DNA of 64,000 bases, taken from assembly GCF_016765695.1 (NCBI RefSeq), contig NZ_JAETGO010000030.1:1-64000 (forward strand), given 5' to 3'. The DNA comes from Sporosalibacterium faouarense. Lineage in GTDB: Bacteria; Bacillota; Clostridia; Tissierellales; VENL01. The translations under genes and the position numbers were made by a program. The notes under the pieces are model-generated. The model was not told the DNA's origin and made no database searches. It saw nothing but the letters and a program-made list of their open reading frames with translations. Below, in pieces: positions 36,175 through 46,034 of the stretch. Position 1 is the first letter of the stretch, and each line of letters starts with the position of its first letter.

Positions 36175-37485
36175 ATGAGTAAAATTAAAGTAGTTCACTA
36201 TATAAATCAGTTCTTCGCTGGAATTGGTGGAGAAGAAAAAGCTGACTACAAGCCAGAAGTAAGAGAAGGTATAGTTGGTCCAGGTATGGAGTTTAACAAG
36301 AGATTCGGTGACGAAGCAGAAATAGTAGCAACTGTTATCTGTGGAGACTCTTACTTTAATGAAAACTTAGAAGAAGCACAAGCAGAAGTAATCGAAATGG
36401 TTAAGAAATACAATCCTGATATTTTCGTAGCAGGACCAGCATTTAATGCCGGGAGATATGGTGTTGCTTGTGGAACTATAGCTGATGCAGTACAAAATGA
36501 ATTAGGTATCCCTGTTTTAACTGGTATGTACGAAGAAAACCCTGGAGCAGATATGTTCAAGAAGAGTGTATACATTATATCAACTAAGAACAGTGCAGCA
36601 GGTATGAGAAAAGCTGTTAAAGCAATGGCTCCATTTGCTATTAAGTTAGCTAAAGGTGAAGAAATCGGAGCACCAGATGAAGAAGGATACTTCTCAAGAG
36701 GTATAAGAAAGAACTATTTTGCAGAAAAAAGAGGTGCTGCAAGAGCTGTTGACATGCTTGTTAAGAAACTAACGGGCCAGGACTTCACTACAGAATTCCC
36801 AATGCCTGACTTTGACAGAGTAGATCCAAATCCAGCTGTTAAAGATATTTCTAAGGCAAAAATAGCTTTGGTTACTTCTGGAGGTATTGTACCAAAGGGT
36901 AACCCAGATCATATAGAATCTTCAAGTGCTTCAAAGTATGGTAAGTACGATATTGATGGTGTTATGGATTTAACAGAAGAGACCTATGAAACAGCTCATG
37001 GTGGGTACGACCCAACATATGCTAACAATGATTCAGATAGAGTACTTCCTGTTGATGTACTAAGAGATATGGAAAAAGAAGGTAAGATTGGAGAATTATA
37101 TAAGTACTTCTATACTACAACTGGTAACGGTACTGCTGTTGCAAGCTCAAAAGCATTTGCAGCAGAATTTGCTAAAGAACTAGTTGCAGATGGAGTAGAT
37201 GCAGTTATATTAACATCTACCTGAGGCACTTGTACACGTTGCGGTGCAACAATGGTAAAAGAAATAGAACGTGCAGGAATTCCTGTAGTTCATATGTGTA
37301 CAGTAGTACCTATCTCATTAACAGTAGGTGCAAATAGAATAGTTCCAACTATTGCTATTCCTCATCCACTTGGAAACCCAAGCTTAGATGCAGCTGAAGA
37401 AAAAACCTTAAGAAGAAAATTAGTTGAGAAAGCTTTAGTAGCTTTAGAAACTGAAGTTGATACTCAAACTGTTTTTGACAAGTAA
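36175..37485 (+). CDS. grdB: Glycine reductase selenoprotein B
   Basis: The 436-residue selenium subunit of substrate-specific component B. An in-frame TGA at 37222-37224 is selenocysteine 350, in the conserved Sec-x-x-Cys-x-x-Cys motif UGTCTRCGAT. The selenol attacks the glycine Schiff base held by GrdE. Reading continues without frameshift for 86 residues to VDTQTVFDK. The segment GTRMxxGDxx-type N-terminus (KIKVVHYINQFFAGIGGEEKAD) is typical. GAGAGGGGG precedes the ATG. A conventional gene finder would report it as two pieces. Confidence 0.97.
37225..37255 (+). promoter_or_regulatory. Candidate SECIS element of grdB
   Basis: Downstream of the UGA, GTTGCGGTGCAAC (37238-37250) forms a perfect five-pair stem around GGT. 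An outer GCAC/GTGC pairing is possible. Its distance from the UGA is right for a bacterial SECIS. Confidence 0.65.
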
Positions 37486-37536
37486 TTAAAGTGGCTATAT
37501 GCTATAAGCTTTAGCTAGCTAACTTTTAAATCATAG

Positions 37537-37561
37537 AGGGTGATGGCAACATCACCCTTTT
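37537..37561 (+). terminator. Terminator-like hairpin between grdB and grdC
   Basis: AGGGTGATG, loop GCAA, CATCACCCT then TTTT. It may cause partial termination so that component C genes are expressed less than A and B. Confidence 0.75.
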
Positions 37562-37698
37562 AAAAGTAATAATAAACTTTCATAAACTAGGGGTATGTTT
37601 GAATGAATATATGAAATACTTAGTAAAAATCGGTGACTTTTTTGATATGTTCATTTAAACTACTTTAACTTTTTTTAAAATTTTCGGAGGTGAATATA

Positions 37699-39237
37699 AT
37701 GGCATTTTCTGTAGTAAAGGGAGCTGGATATGTATTAGTACATACGCCAGACATGATAATTCATAATGGAACAACACAAACATCTGAGAGAATAGTTAAT
37801 CCAGAGTCAGAGTATTTAAAAAAATTACCTGAGCATTTAAGAAGTTTTGAAGAAGTAGTAAGTTATCCACCAAACCAAACATATATTGGAAACATAACCC
37901 CAGGAGATTTATCTGAGTATAAGATGCCTTGGTATGATAAAAAGATAGATGATGCAGGTAGATTTGGTAAATTTGGTGAGATAATGCCACAGGATGAATT
38001 TATAGGACTTCTAAAAATAGTAGATGTATTTGATCTTGTAAAGCTTAATAATGAAATCACAAAAGTCGCTAAAGAAAAGCTAGAGAACCATCCTTTAATT
38101 ACTGATGAAATGGTTGCTAAACTTAAAGAAGGCGACGAGATGGAAGATATAAATAAAGCAATAAATGAGCTTCACGCTGAGCCAATATATAATAATAATA
38201 AAATAGTTGGTTGTGTCAAAAGAGCTCATGAAATTGACATTAACTTAAATGCACATACAATATTTGAGAATCTAGTAGTAAAGGCTTCTGGTGTACTAGC
38301 TATGCTAAACCTTATTAATAAAAATGATATAAACCCAGAAGATATTGGCTATGTAATAGAGTGTTCAGAGGAAGCATGTGGAGATATGAACCAAAGAGGC
38401 GGAGGTAACTTTGCAAAATCTATCGCAGAGGTAGCAGGTTGTGTAAATGCCACTGGTTCAGATACAAGAGGTTTCTGTGCAGCACCTACCCACGCTTTAA
38501 TTGAAGCATCTGCATTAGTTCAAGCTGGAGTATATGAAAATGTAGTGATTGTTGCTGGTGGAGCAACTGCAAAGCTAGGAATGAATGGTAAAGACCACGT
38601 TAAAAAAGAAATGCCAGTCCTTGAAGATGTTTTAGGGGGATTTGCTGTACTAGTGAGCAAAAACGATGGAGTTAACCCAGTATTAAGAACTGATTTAGTA
38701 GGTCGTCATACAGTAGGTACTGGTTCATCACCTCAAGCAGTAATTACTGCTTTAATTACTGCACCACTAGATAAAGGTGATTTAAAGATTACAGATATAG
38801 ATAAATACTCAGTAGAAATGCAAAATCCAGATATAACTAAGCCAGCAGGAGCAGGAGATGTTCCAACATCTAACTATAAGATGATAGCTGCTCTTGGAGT
38901 TAAGAGAAAGGAATTAGACAGAAAAGAATTACCTAATTTTGTTAAAGAACATGGTATGCCAGGTTGGGCGCCAACTCAAGGACATATACCTTCGGGAATT
39001 CCTTATGCAGGATTTGCTAGAGAAGCAATGGCAAAGGGTGAAATCAGTAGAGCTATGATAGTTGGTAAAGGAAGTCTTTTCCTTGGACGTATGACTAATC
39101 TATTTGATGGTGTATCTATAGTATTAGAAAAAAATAGTGGAAAAGTTGACGAAGGAAAAGGTGTGTCAGAAGCAGAAGTTAAGGGATTAGTAGCAGAGGC
39201 GATGAAAGAATTTGCGTCACATCTATTAGGAAATTAG
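37699..39237 (+). CDS. grdC: Glycine reductase component C, beta subunit
   Basis: The 512-residue beta subunit of component C, related to beta-ketoacyl synthase III. With GrdD it takes the acetyl group from the GrdA selenoether, via an acetyl-thioester, and releases acetyl phosphate. Features: VKGAGYVLVHTPDMIIHNGTTQ start, and a ketoacyl-synthase-like core with VNATGSDTRGFCAAPTHALIEA and the GHIPSGIPYAGFAREA segment. ATG 37699 is right after CGGAGGTGA; the GTG 37690 lies within that site. It is 12 bases from grdD. Confidence 0.95.
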   Translation: MAFSVVKGAGYVLVHTPDMIIHNGTTQTSERIVNPESEYLKKLPEHLRSFEEVVSYPPNQTYIGNITPGDLSEYKMPWYDKKIDDAGRFGKFGEIMPQDEFIGLLKIVDVFDLVKLNNEITKVAKEKLENHPLITDEMVAKLKEGDEMEDINKAINELHAEPIYNNNKIVGCVKRAHEIDINLNAHTIFENLVVKASGVLAMLNLINKNDINPEDIGYVIECSEEACGDMNQRGGGNFAKSIAEVAGCVNATGSDTRGFCAAPTHALIEASALVQAGVYENVVIVAGGATAKLGMNGKDHVKKEMPVLEDVLGGFAVLVSKNDGVNPVLRTDLVGRHTVGTGSSPQAVITALITAPLDKGDLKITDIDKYSVEMQNPDITKPAGAGDVPTSNYKMIAALGVKRKELDRKELPNFVKEHGMPGWAPTQGHIPSGIPYAGFAREAMAKGEISRAMIVGKGSLFLGRMTNLFDGVSIVLEKNSGKVDEGKGVSEAEVKGLVAEAMKEFASHLLGN

Positions 39238-39249
39238 AGGTGATATAAA

Positions 39250-40434
39250 ATGGCAGATAATAATGTAAAACAAATGATTGGGAAAGTATTTAATGATATT
39301 GCTGAAGGTTTGGAGACAGGTCAGTTTGGAGAAAAAGTCAGAGTAGGTATTACAATTTTAGGAAGTGAGCATGGTGTAGAAAACCTTGTTAAAGGTGCAG
39401 AGATGGCTCAAAAAAGAAATAGTACAATGGAAGTTGTTCTAATAGGACCTAAAGTAGATACTGACTTAAAAATAGTTGAAGCTAATACTGAAGAAGAGCA
39501 ACATAAAAAAATGGAAGAGCTATTAGACAGTGGAGAAATCCAAAGTGCTGTAACTATGCACTATAACTTCCCCATAGGAGTATCAACAATAGGAAGAGTC
39601 GTTACTCCAGGTGTTGGGAAAGAAATGTTTATAGCTACTACAACAGGAACATCATCACCTCATAGAGTGGAAGGTATGGTCAAAAATGGTGTATACGGTA
39701 TAATAACTGCAAAATCTATGGGCATTGAAAATCCAACTGTAGGAATTTTAAATGTTGATGGAGCAAGACAAGTAGAAAGAGCATTAAAAGAACTTAAAAC
39801 AAATGGATATGATATAAACTTCTCAGAATCAATGAGGGCTGACGGTGGATCAGTAATGAGAGGGAATGACCTACTAACAGGAACTCCAGATGTAATGATT
39901 ACTGATTCATTAACAGGAAATCTCTTAATGAAGATATTCTCTTCATATACAACAGGTGGAAGTTATGAAGCTATGGGCTTTGGATATGGACCAGGAATTG
40001 GTGAAGGATATGAAAGAACAATATTAATCCTTTCTAGGGCATCAGGGGTACCAGTTGTAGCAAATGCTATTGAGTATGCTGGGGAACTTGCCAAGAATAA
40101 AGTAAATGAAATATGCAAAGCTGAATTTAAAAAGGCAAATAAGTCTAAGCTACAAGATATTCTAAAAGGACTTAAGAAAGACAATAAGAAATCTGAAGGT
40201 GAAGATGAAGAAATAACTGCACCACCAAAAGAAGTTGTAACAGGTTCAGTTTCGGGTATAGATATAATGGATCTTGAAGATGCAGTTAAGGTCTTATGGA
40301 AAAATGGAATCTATGCTGAAAGTGGAATGGGTTGTACAGGTCCTATCGTAATGGTAAATGAAGAAAAATTAGATAAGGCTGTTGGAATACTTGCTAAAGC
40401 AGGATACGTAGCTCAAGAATCAGATCCTTGTTAA
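39250..40434 (+). CDS. grdD: Glycine reductase component C, alpha subunit
   Basis: The 394-residue alpha subunit of component C, a PlsX/phosphotransacetylase-like protein that helps release acetyl phosphate. It shows GITILGSEHGVENLVKGAEMA, GFGYGPGIGEGYERTILIL, and the C-terminal GMGCTGPIVMVNE motif with a conserved Cys. The last gene of the operon. The ribosome site AGAGGTGA overlaps the grdC stop region. Confidence 0.95.
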   Translation: MADNNVKQMIGKVFNDIAEGLETGQFGEKVRVGITILGSEHGVENLVKGAEMAQKRNSTMEVVLIGPKVDTDLKIVEANTEEEQHKKMEELLDSGEIQSAVTMHYNFPIGVSTIGRVVTPGVGKEMFIATTTGTSSPHRVEGMVKNGVYGIITAKSMGIENPTVGILNVDGARQVERALKELKTNGYDINFSESMRADGGSVMRGNDLLTGTPDVMITDSLTGNLLMKIFSSYTTGGSYEAMGFGYGPGIGEGYERTILILSRASGVPVVANAIEYAGELAKNKVNEICKAEFKKANKSKLQDILKGLKKDNKKSEGEDEEITAPPKEVVTGSVSGIDIMDLEDAVKVLWKNGIYAESGMGCTGPIVMVNEEKLDKAVGILAKAGYVAQESDPC

Positions 40435-40691
40435 GTTTTAAGGTAATAGTTCTAAAATAAATTTTGAGACAATTACTCGTCATAAAATTTATATAAGTTA
40501 ATTAAAAAAAACCATGATTTTCATTTTGGTTTTCACATTATATGAAAAATAAGTAATAATTGTAGCGAAGCCTGCAGAGTTTTTTAGAATCCGCAAAGCT
40601 TCGCTCAATTGTTTACTGTCGTATTTTGTATTTATCATAATTACTTTGCTGATTGATATTATTACAAATAATCCCGTAGAGAAAATTGAAG
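40435..40691. other. Intergenic region after the glycine reductase operon
   Basis: It holds a weak terminator-like hairpin (40508-40533) and a longer stem-loop (40564-40605, AGCGAAGC/GCTTCGCT with an inner TGC/GCA pair). I found no purine riboswitch, although the next genes encode a probable nucleoside transporter. Confidence 0.45.
40508..40533 (+). terminator. Probable terminator of the glycine reductase operon
   Basis: AAAACCA pairs with TGGTTTT, with TGA/TCA inside the loop. The stem is short and no long T run follows the stem. Confidence 0.5.
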
Positions 40692-40720
40692 TTGTAATTA
40701 TTCTTTTAAAAGGGTATAAT
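40692..40720 (+). promoter_or_regulatory. Sigma-A promoter of the BMP transporter operon
   Basis: TTGTAA (40692-40697), a 17-base spacer and TATAAT (40715-40720), 40 bases before the lipoprotein gene. Confidence 0.8.
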
Positions 40721-40759
40721 ATCATTGAGGTTGTTTGATTAAATAAAGGAGGGGCAAAA

Positions 40760-41896
40760 ATGAAAAAATTATTAACTATTTCTTTAGTAGCTTTATTATT
40801 AGTTACGAGTCTAGCAGGATGTGCTGGAAGTGATAAAGGTGCTGAAATAGCACTTATTACTGACAAAGGTAATATTGATGACAAATCATTTAATCAAGGT
40901 GCTTGGGAGGGTGTAGTTGCTTTTGCTGAGAAAGAAGATATTTCACATACATATATAAAGCCTGAAGAGGCGTCAGATGCAGGCTATTTAGCAGCTATTG
41001 ACCTTGCAGTTACAGGTGGTGCAGAGGTAGTTGTAACGCCAGGATTTTTATTTGAGGTTCCAGTTTATGAAGCTCAAACAAAATACCCTGAGGTTAAGTT
41101 TATACTTCTTGATGGAACACCACATACAGCAGACTATGCATCAAATGAAATCAAAGATAATGTTGCAAGTATAATGTACAAAGAAGAACAGTCAGGATTC
41201 TTAGCTGGATATGCAGCTGTTATGGACGGAATGACTGACCTTGGATTTATGGGTGGTATGGCTGTACCAGCTGTTCAAGCGTTTGGATATGGATTCCTTC
41301 AAGGGGCTGAAGATGCTGCTACTGAGTTGGGATTAGATGATGGAACAATCAAAGTGACATACCATTATACAGGAAACTTTGACGAGAACGATACTAATAA
41401 AGCAACAGCAAAAACTATGTATCAAGAAGGTGTAGAAGTAATTTTTGCTGCTGGTGGATCAGTTGGTAAGAGTGTTATGTCAGCAGCTAGTGAGTCAGAT
41501 GCAAAAGTTATTGGCGTTGATGTTGACCAAAGATATGACAGTGAAACTGTTATGACTTCAGCTACAAAAGGTTTATCAGCTTCTGTAGAAAGTGTACTTG
41601 ATTCTATTTACAATACAGATAGTTGGGATACTTATGCTGGTAAAACAACATATTTTGATGCTTCAAATGATGGAGTTGGACTTCCAACAGTTGTATTAGG
41701 TGAAAGCAACGGAGACGCATTTGATAGATTTGAGAGCTTTGATGAGCAAGCATATAATGAAGTGTTTGCTGAATTAGCAGATGGAAGTGTTTCAGTTACA
41801 CGTCAAATAGAAGTTGAAGATCCAACAGGATATGCTACAGCTGAAGAGCTTACGAATTCATTAAATCTTGAAAAGGTTAATGTTACTACAAGGTAA
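40760..41896 (+). CDS. BMP family nucleoside-binding lipoprotein
   Basis: A 378-residue basic-membrane-protein (PnrA/BmpA) family receptor, lipidated at Cys21 (SLAGC). BMP proteins bind purine nucleosides for ABC import. Seen: AEIALITDKGNIDDKSFNQGAWEG, DAGYLAAIDLAVTGGAEVVV, MTDLGFMGGMAVPAVQAFGYGFLQG, AAGGSVGKSVMSAA and VIGVDVDQRY, all family landmarks. AAAGGAGGGG is before the ATG. The transporter genes follow after a terminator, so the receptor can be made in excess. Confidence 0.92.
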   Translation: MKKLLTISLVALLLVTSLAGCAGSDKGAEIALITDKGNIDDKSFNQGAWEGVVAFAEKEDISHTYIKPEEASDAGYLAAIDLAVTGGAEVVVTPGFLFEVPVYEAQTKYPEVKFILLDGTPHTADYASNEIKDNVASIMYKEEQSGFLAGYAAVMDGMTDLGFMGGMAVPAVQAFGYGFLQGAEDAATELGLDDGTIKVTYHYTGNFDENDTNKATAKTMYQEGVEVIFAAGGSVGKSVMSAASESDAKVIGVDVDQRYDSETVMTSATKGLSASVESVLDSIYNTDSWDTYAGKTTYFDASNDGVGLPTVVLGESNGDAFDRFESFDEQAYNEVFAELADGSVSVTRQIEVEDPTGYATAEELTNSLNLEKVNVTTR

Positions 41897-41955
41897 TAGA
41901 ATGATTTTAATATAAATCTAAGCTAAGCCTTATGAAATTGAAATTGTTATGTTAC

Positions 41956-41991
41956 AAAATGGAGGAAGGCAAATGTTTTCCTCCATTTTTT
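41956..41991 (+). terminator. Internal terminator between receptor and ATPase genes
   Basis: AAAATGGAGGAA pairs with TTCCTCCATTTT around a ten-base loop, followed by T6. Read-through would reduce ATPase and permease expression relative to the receptor. Confidence 0.85.
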
Positions 41992-42044
41992 ATATAGGAA
42001 GTTGATGCGAAGTAAAAAAATAATTATAATGGGAAGAGGTTAAC

Positions 42045-43592
42045 GTGGAAAATTATATTGTTGAAATGCTTAATATTACAAAAAAATTTCCTGGTATTAT
42101 TGCTAATGACAATATTACCTTAAGATTAAAAAAAGGAGAAATACATGCACTATTAGGTGAAAATGGTGCTGGTAAATCTACTCTTATGAGTGTGCTATTT
42201 GGTCTTTATCAACCAGAAGGTGGAGAAATAAAAAAGAATGGGAAGATTGTTAATATTAGTAATCCTAATGATGCTAATGCACTTGGCATTGGAATGGTCC
42301 ATCAGCACTTTAAGCTTGTAGAGATTTTTACTGTACTTGAAAATATAATTCTAGGAGTTGAACCTAATAAGATGGGTTTTCTCCAACAAAAAGAGGCAAG
42401 AGAAAAAGTTATGGACTTAAGTGAGAAGTATGGTTTAAAAATAGATCCAGATGCTTTAATAGAAAATATTACAGTGGGAATGCAGCAAAGGGTTGAAATT
42501 CTTAAAATGCTTTACAGAGATAATGAAATTTTAATTTTTGATGAGCCTACAGCTGTTTTAACTCCACAGGAAATTAAAGAACTTCTTCATATTATGAAAG
42601 AATTTGCTAATGAAGGTAAGTCCATTCTTTTTATCACTCATAAGCTTAATGAAATAATGGAGGTTGCAGATCAGTGTACAGTACTTCGTAAGGGTAAGTA
42701 CATTGGAACAGTAGATGTCAAGAATACAACAAAAGAAGAGCTTTCAAAGATGATGGTAGGACGTGATATAAGTTTTAAAGTAGATAAAAAGGAACCAGAG
42801 GTTGGAGATGTAGTTCTCTCTGTGAAAAATCTTACTGTACCTTCTAAAACTCATAAAAATAATGCAGTAAAGGATGTATCCTTCGATGTTAGAGCAGGAG
42901 AGGTGGTTTGTCTTGCAGGGATTGAGGGGAATGGTCAGTCAGAGTTTGTAAATGCCTTGACAGGATTGGAAAAACCAAGTTCAGGAGTTATTAATCTTTG
43001 TGGAAAAGATATAACTAAATCTTCGATTAGACAGCGCTCTATAGATGGTATGAGTCATATTCCAGAAGATAGGCATAAGCATGGTCTAGTTTTGGATTAT
43101 AAATTAGAAGAAAATTTGGTTCTTCAAAGATATTGGCAACCAGAGTTTCAAAACAGTGGATTTATTAAATTTAATGAAGTAAGAAAATATGCAGAAAGAC
43201 TTATAGATGAATATGATATTAGAAGTGGTAAAGGGTCAGAAACTATTACAAGAAGTATGTCTGGAGGAAATCAACAGAAGGCAATTATAGCAAGAGAAAT
43301 TGATAAAGAGCACGAACTTCTTATAGCTGTACAACCCACAAGAGGGCTAGATGTAGGTGCTATAGAGTATGTTCATAAACAGCTTATTGCAAGACGTGAT
43401 GCTGGTAAGGCAGTATTTTTAGTATCATTAGAGCTTGAGGAAGTAATGAATGTAAGTGATCGTATTTTAGTTATATATGAAGGAGAAATTGTTGGTGAAC
43501 TTGATCCAAAGACAACAACTGTACAGGAACTTGGACTTTACATGTCAGGAGCAAAACGTGATGGCATAAAGGAGAATAAAGATGGAGAATAG
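42045..43592 (+). CDS. Nucleoside ABC transporter, double ATP-binding protein
   Basis: A 515-residue protein with two ABC ATPase domains, as in sugar and nucleoside (NupO/RbsA-type) transporters. Domain 1 has Walker A GENGAGKST, a signature region TVGMQQRVEILK and Walker B EILIFDEPTAVLTP. Domain 2 (from about residue 250) has a degenerate loop GIEGNGQSEF in place of Walker A, signature MSGGNQQKA and Walker B ELLIAVQPTRGLD; this asymmetry is normal for the family. It starts at GTG after AAGAGG. The stop overlaps the first permease gene by 11 bases. Confidence 0.93.
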   Translation: MENYIVEMLNITKKFPGIIANDNITLRLKKGEIHALLGENGAGKSTLMSVLFGLYQPEGGEIKKNGKIVNISNPNDANALGIGMVHQHFKLVEIFTVLENIILGVEPNKMGFLQQKEAREKVMDLSEKYGLKIDPDALIENITVGMQQRVEILKMLYRDNEILIFDEPTAVLTPQEIKELLHIMKEFANEGKSILFITHKLNEIMEVADQCTVLRKGKYIGTVDVKNTTKEELSKMMVGRDISFKVDKKEPEVGDVVLSVKNLTVPSKTHKNNAVKDVSFDVRAGEVVCLAGIEGNGQSEFVNALTGLEKPSSGVINLCGKDITKSSIRQRSIDGMSHIPEDRHKHGLVLDYKLEENLVLQRYWQPEFQNSGFIKFNEVRKYAERLIDEYDIRSGKGSETITRSMSGGNQQKAIIAREIDKEHELLIAVQPTRGLDVGAIEYVHKQLIARRDAGKAVFLVSLELEEVMNVSDRILVIYEGEIVGELDPKTTTVQELGLYMSGAKRDGIKENKDGE

Positions 43593-44772
43593 AAATATTT
43601 TAAAAAATAGAATTAGTTTTAAAAATATAACTCAAAGCAGCGGATTTTCTTCATTCTCATCTGCAGGTATGGCAATTTTACTTGGTTTGATTTTTGGCTT
43701 TTTTGTAATGCTGTTTGCTATACCAGGGAACGCATTAGCGGGATTTAGATACGTACTTTTGGGAGGATTCAGTCGCTTTGGTGATGTTTTTTATTTTGCA
43801 ACTCCGATTTTGATGACAGGTCTATCGGTAGGCTTTGCATTTAAAATGGGACTATTTAATATAGGGGCATCAGGACAGTATACAATGGGAATGTTTTTTG
43901 CCCTATATGTAGGATTTATGTGGGAATTACCTAGTAGTGTTCACTGGATTGTAGCAGTTATAGCTGGTATGGTAGGAGGAATGTTATTAGGATTGATTCC
44001 AGGTATTTTTAAAGCACTTTTAAATGTAAATGAAGTTATAACAACAATAATGCTCAATTATATAGGAATGTATTTAGTAGATATGTTGGTTCAAGGCAAT
44101 TCTGTTATGTATATATCTACTAAAACGAGAACAAACTACTTACCCAGTGATGTACAACTACCTTCCCTTGGAATTACGGGTTCTAATGTGAACGTGGGTA
44201 TTATTCTTGCTATAATTATTGGGATTATTCTTTATATCGTACTTCAGAAGACTACCTTTGGTTATGAATTGAAGGCAACAGGTCTTAACAAGCATGCTAG
44301 TGAGTATGCAGGAATGAAAGGAAAAACAAATATAATTATTACAATGGTAATTGCTGGAGGCCTTTCAGGACTTGGAGGAGCATTTGCGATATTGGCACCG
44401 TCTGCAATAGCTGGTAGTAGTATGACATATGAACCTATTAATATTATTGCAGCTAATGGATTCAATGGTATTGCAGTTGCACTTTTAGGTAATTCACATC
44501 CTATAGGTATTATTTTATCCTCATTATTTATTTCTCATATTCAAAGAGGAGGTACTTTGGCAAGTCTTGTAGGATATAAGCCGGAAATAATAGATGTTGT
44601 TATAGCTGTTATTATATACTTCTCTGCCTTTGCTATGATAATGAATGCAGCAATAACTAAATTTATTAAGAAGAAGTTTAGAACAAAAAGCTATCAACAG
44701 GAAGTATCAGCAAATACAGAAGAGATTGATACTAATGAAACATCTGATAACGATACAAAGGAGGCAGAATAA
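43582..44772 (+). CDS. Nucleoside ABC transporter permease 1
   Basis: A 396-residue membrane permease of the BPD_transp_2 (NupP/YufP-like) family with about ten membrane segments. Landmarks: FATPILMTGLSVGFAFKMGLFNIGASGQYTMG, the NEVITTIMLNYIGMYL helix, ATGLNKHASEYAGMKG coupling helix that contacts the ATPase, and AGGLSGLGGAFAIL. A charged C-terminal tail ends it. It overlaps the ATPase gene by 11 bases and the next gene by one base. Confidence 0.93.
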   Translation: MENRNILKNRISFKNITQSSGFSSFSSAGMAILLGLIFGFFVMLFAIPGNALAGFRYVLLGGFSRFGDVFYFATPILMTGLSVGFAFKMGLFNIGASGQYTMGMFFALYVGFMWELPSSVHWIVAVIAGMVGGMLLGLIPGIFKALLNVNEVITTIMLNYIGMYLVDMLVQGNSVMYISTKTRTNYLPSDVQLPSLGITGSNVNVGIILAIIIGIILYIVLQKTTFGYELKATGLNKHASEYAGMKGKTNIIITMVIAGGLSGLGGAFAILAPSAIAGSSMTYEPINIIAANGFNGIAVALLGNSHPIGIILSSLFISHIQRGGTLASLVGYKPEIIDVVIAVIIYFSAFAMIMNAAITKFIKKKFRTKSYQQEVSANTEEIDTNETSDNDTKEAE

Positions 44773-45737
44773 TGGATACTATATATTATTTGATACAAAA
44801 TATGCTTCCCGTAGCAATACCACTACTTTTAGTTGCATTAGGTGGTATGTACAGTGAAACTAGTGGTATTATCAATATTGCACTTGAGGGAATAATGCTT
44901 TTTGGAGCTTTTTTCGGTGCACTATTTGTTTTCATCGTACAAAATTCAGGCATGGAACCTCAAACTATTTTACTCTTGGGGATGTTAATTGCAGCGATTT
45001 CAGGGTCAATATACTCGTTGTTATTATCTTTTGCATCGGTTAATATGAAGGCTAATCAAGTTATTACTGGTACTTCTCTTAATATGCTTATTCCAGCAGT
45101 TATATTGCTATTCTCAAAGATGTTCTTTAATAGTGATGGTATAACTACAAATATGAATTTTTATATCAAGGAAATACCTATTTTGTCTAAGATTCCGGTA
45201 TTGGGAGAGATGTTTTTCCAAAGAACATATCTTACAGTAATGATAGGATTTGCTTTTCTTATAGTTGCTGTTATCGTATTCTATAAAACTAAATTTGGGT
45301 TGAGACTTCGTGCGTGTGGCGAACATCCTCATGCTGCTGACTCAGTAGGTATTAATGTTTATAAAATGAGATATGCAGGGGTAACGATCTCAGGTATTTT
45401 AGCTGGAATAGGAGGATTTTTCTATTCCGTTGGTGTAATGGACGGAAATGTAAGTGGTCATACTGGAGTAGCAGGATTTGGTTTTTTAGCTTTAGCTGTA
45501 ATGATTTTTGGGCAATGGAATCCTATTAAGATTCTATTTGCAGCTCTATTCTTTGCTTTCCTTAGAACATTGGCATATTCTATTTCTCTGATACCATTCT
45601 TGGATAATTTAGGAATAGATCAGACATATTATAAAATGCTACCATATATTGCTACCTTGATAGTACTTGCATTTACATCAAAGAGATCGAGAGCACCAAA
45701 GGCAGAAGGTATACCATATGATAAATCTAAGAGATAG
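44772..45737 (+). CDS. Nucleoside ABC transporter permease 2
   Basis: A 321-residue partner permease (NupQ/YufQ-like) with about eight or nine membrane segments. It begins in the TAATG overlap with the previous gene. Landmarks: LVALGGMYSETSGIINIALEGIMLFGAFFGALF, MKANQVITGTSLNMLIPA, the coupling helix ACGEHPHAADSVGINVYKMRY, and FGFLALAVMIFGQWNPIKIL. It completes a receptor-ATPase-two-permease importer. Confidence 0.93.
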   Translation: MDTIYYLIQNMLPVAIPLLLVALGGMYSETSGIINIALEGIMLFGAFFGALFVFIVQNSGMEPQTILLLGMLIAAISGSIYSLLLSFASVNMKANQVITGTSLNMLIPAVILLFSKMFFNSDGITTNMNFYIKEIPILSKIPVLGEMFFQRTYLTVMIGFAFLIVAVIVFYKTKFGLRLRACGEHPHAADSVGINVYKMRYAGVTISGILAGIGGFFYSVGVMDGNVSGHTGVAGFGFLALAVMIFGQWNPIKILFAALFFAFLRTLAYSISLIPFLDNLGIDQTYYKMLPYIATLIVLAFTSKRSRAPKAEGIPYDKSKR

Positions 45738-45790
45738 ATGGGTATATTAGTTGTGGAATTATGTTTGAATTGAAAATATAAAATAGTATG

Positions 45791-45838
45791 ATAGTTAAGT
45801 AAGGAAAGAAATATTTTTCTTATTTAGCTATTTTTTTT
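45791..45838 (+). terminator. Intrinsic terminator after the nucleoside transporter
   Basis: ATAGTTAAGTAAG pairs with CTTATTTAGCTAT (G-T pairs included), then T8. Confidence 0.85.
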
Positions 45839-45878
45839 GTTCCTTTTATGTAAAGAATGTCTTTTAAATAACATTACT

Positions 45879-45906
45879 TTTGTAATAGCACTATTTTTGG
45901 TATAAT
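45879..45906 (+). promoter_or_regulatory. Possible sigma-A promoter of rpoN
   Basis: TTTGTA (45879-45884), a 16-base spacer and TATAAT (45901-45906), about 130 bases before the rpoN start. Confidence 0.45.
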
Positions 45907-46034
45907 AAAATAGAAAGATTCATATGTTTATAGTAAGTGATAGAAAATTGGTGAATACAGGAAATGACATTAATGACAACGTTTTCCTTTATTGCTAATG
46001 TTTAAAAATATTTATAATAGTGGGAGTGAAAAAT

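Noticed and set aside
37222-37224. Apparent stop splitting grdB into two genes
   Set aside because: It is the Sec350 codon in U-x-x-C-x-x-C, with a plausible SECIS downstream.
40435-40691. Purine riboswitch before the BMP transporter
   Set aside because: The stem-loop at 40564-40605 lacks the purine aptamer core.
43021-43592. Degenerate second Walker A in the double ATPase as a defect
   Set aside because: GIEGNGQS is normal in the second domain of this transporter class.
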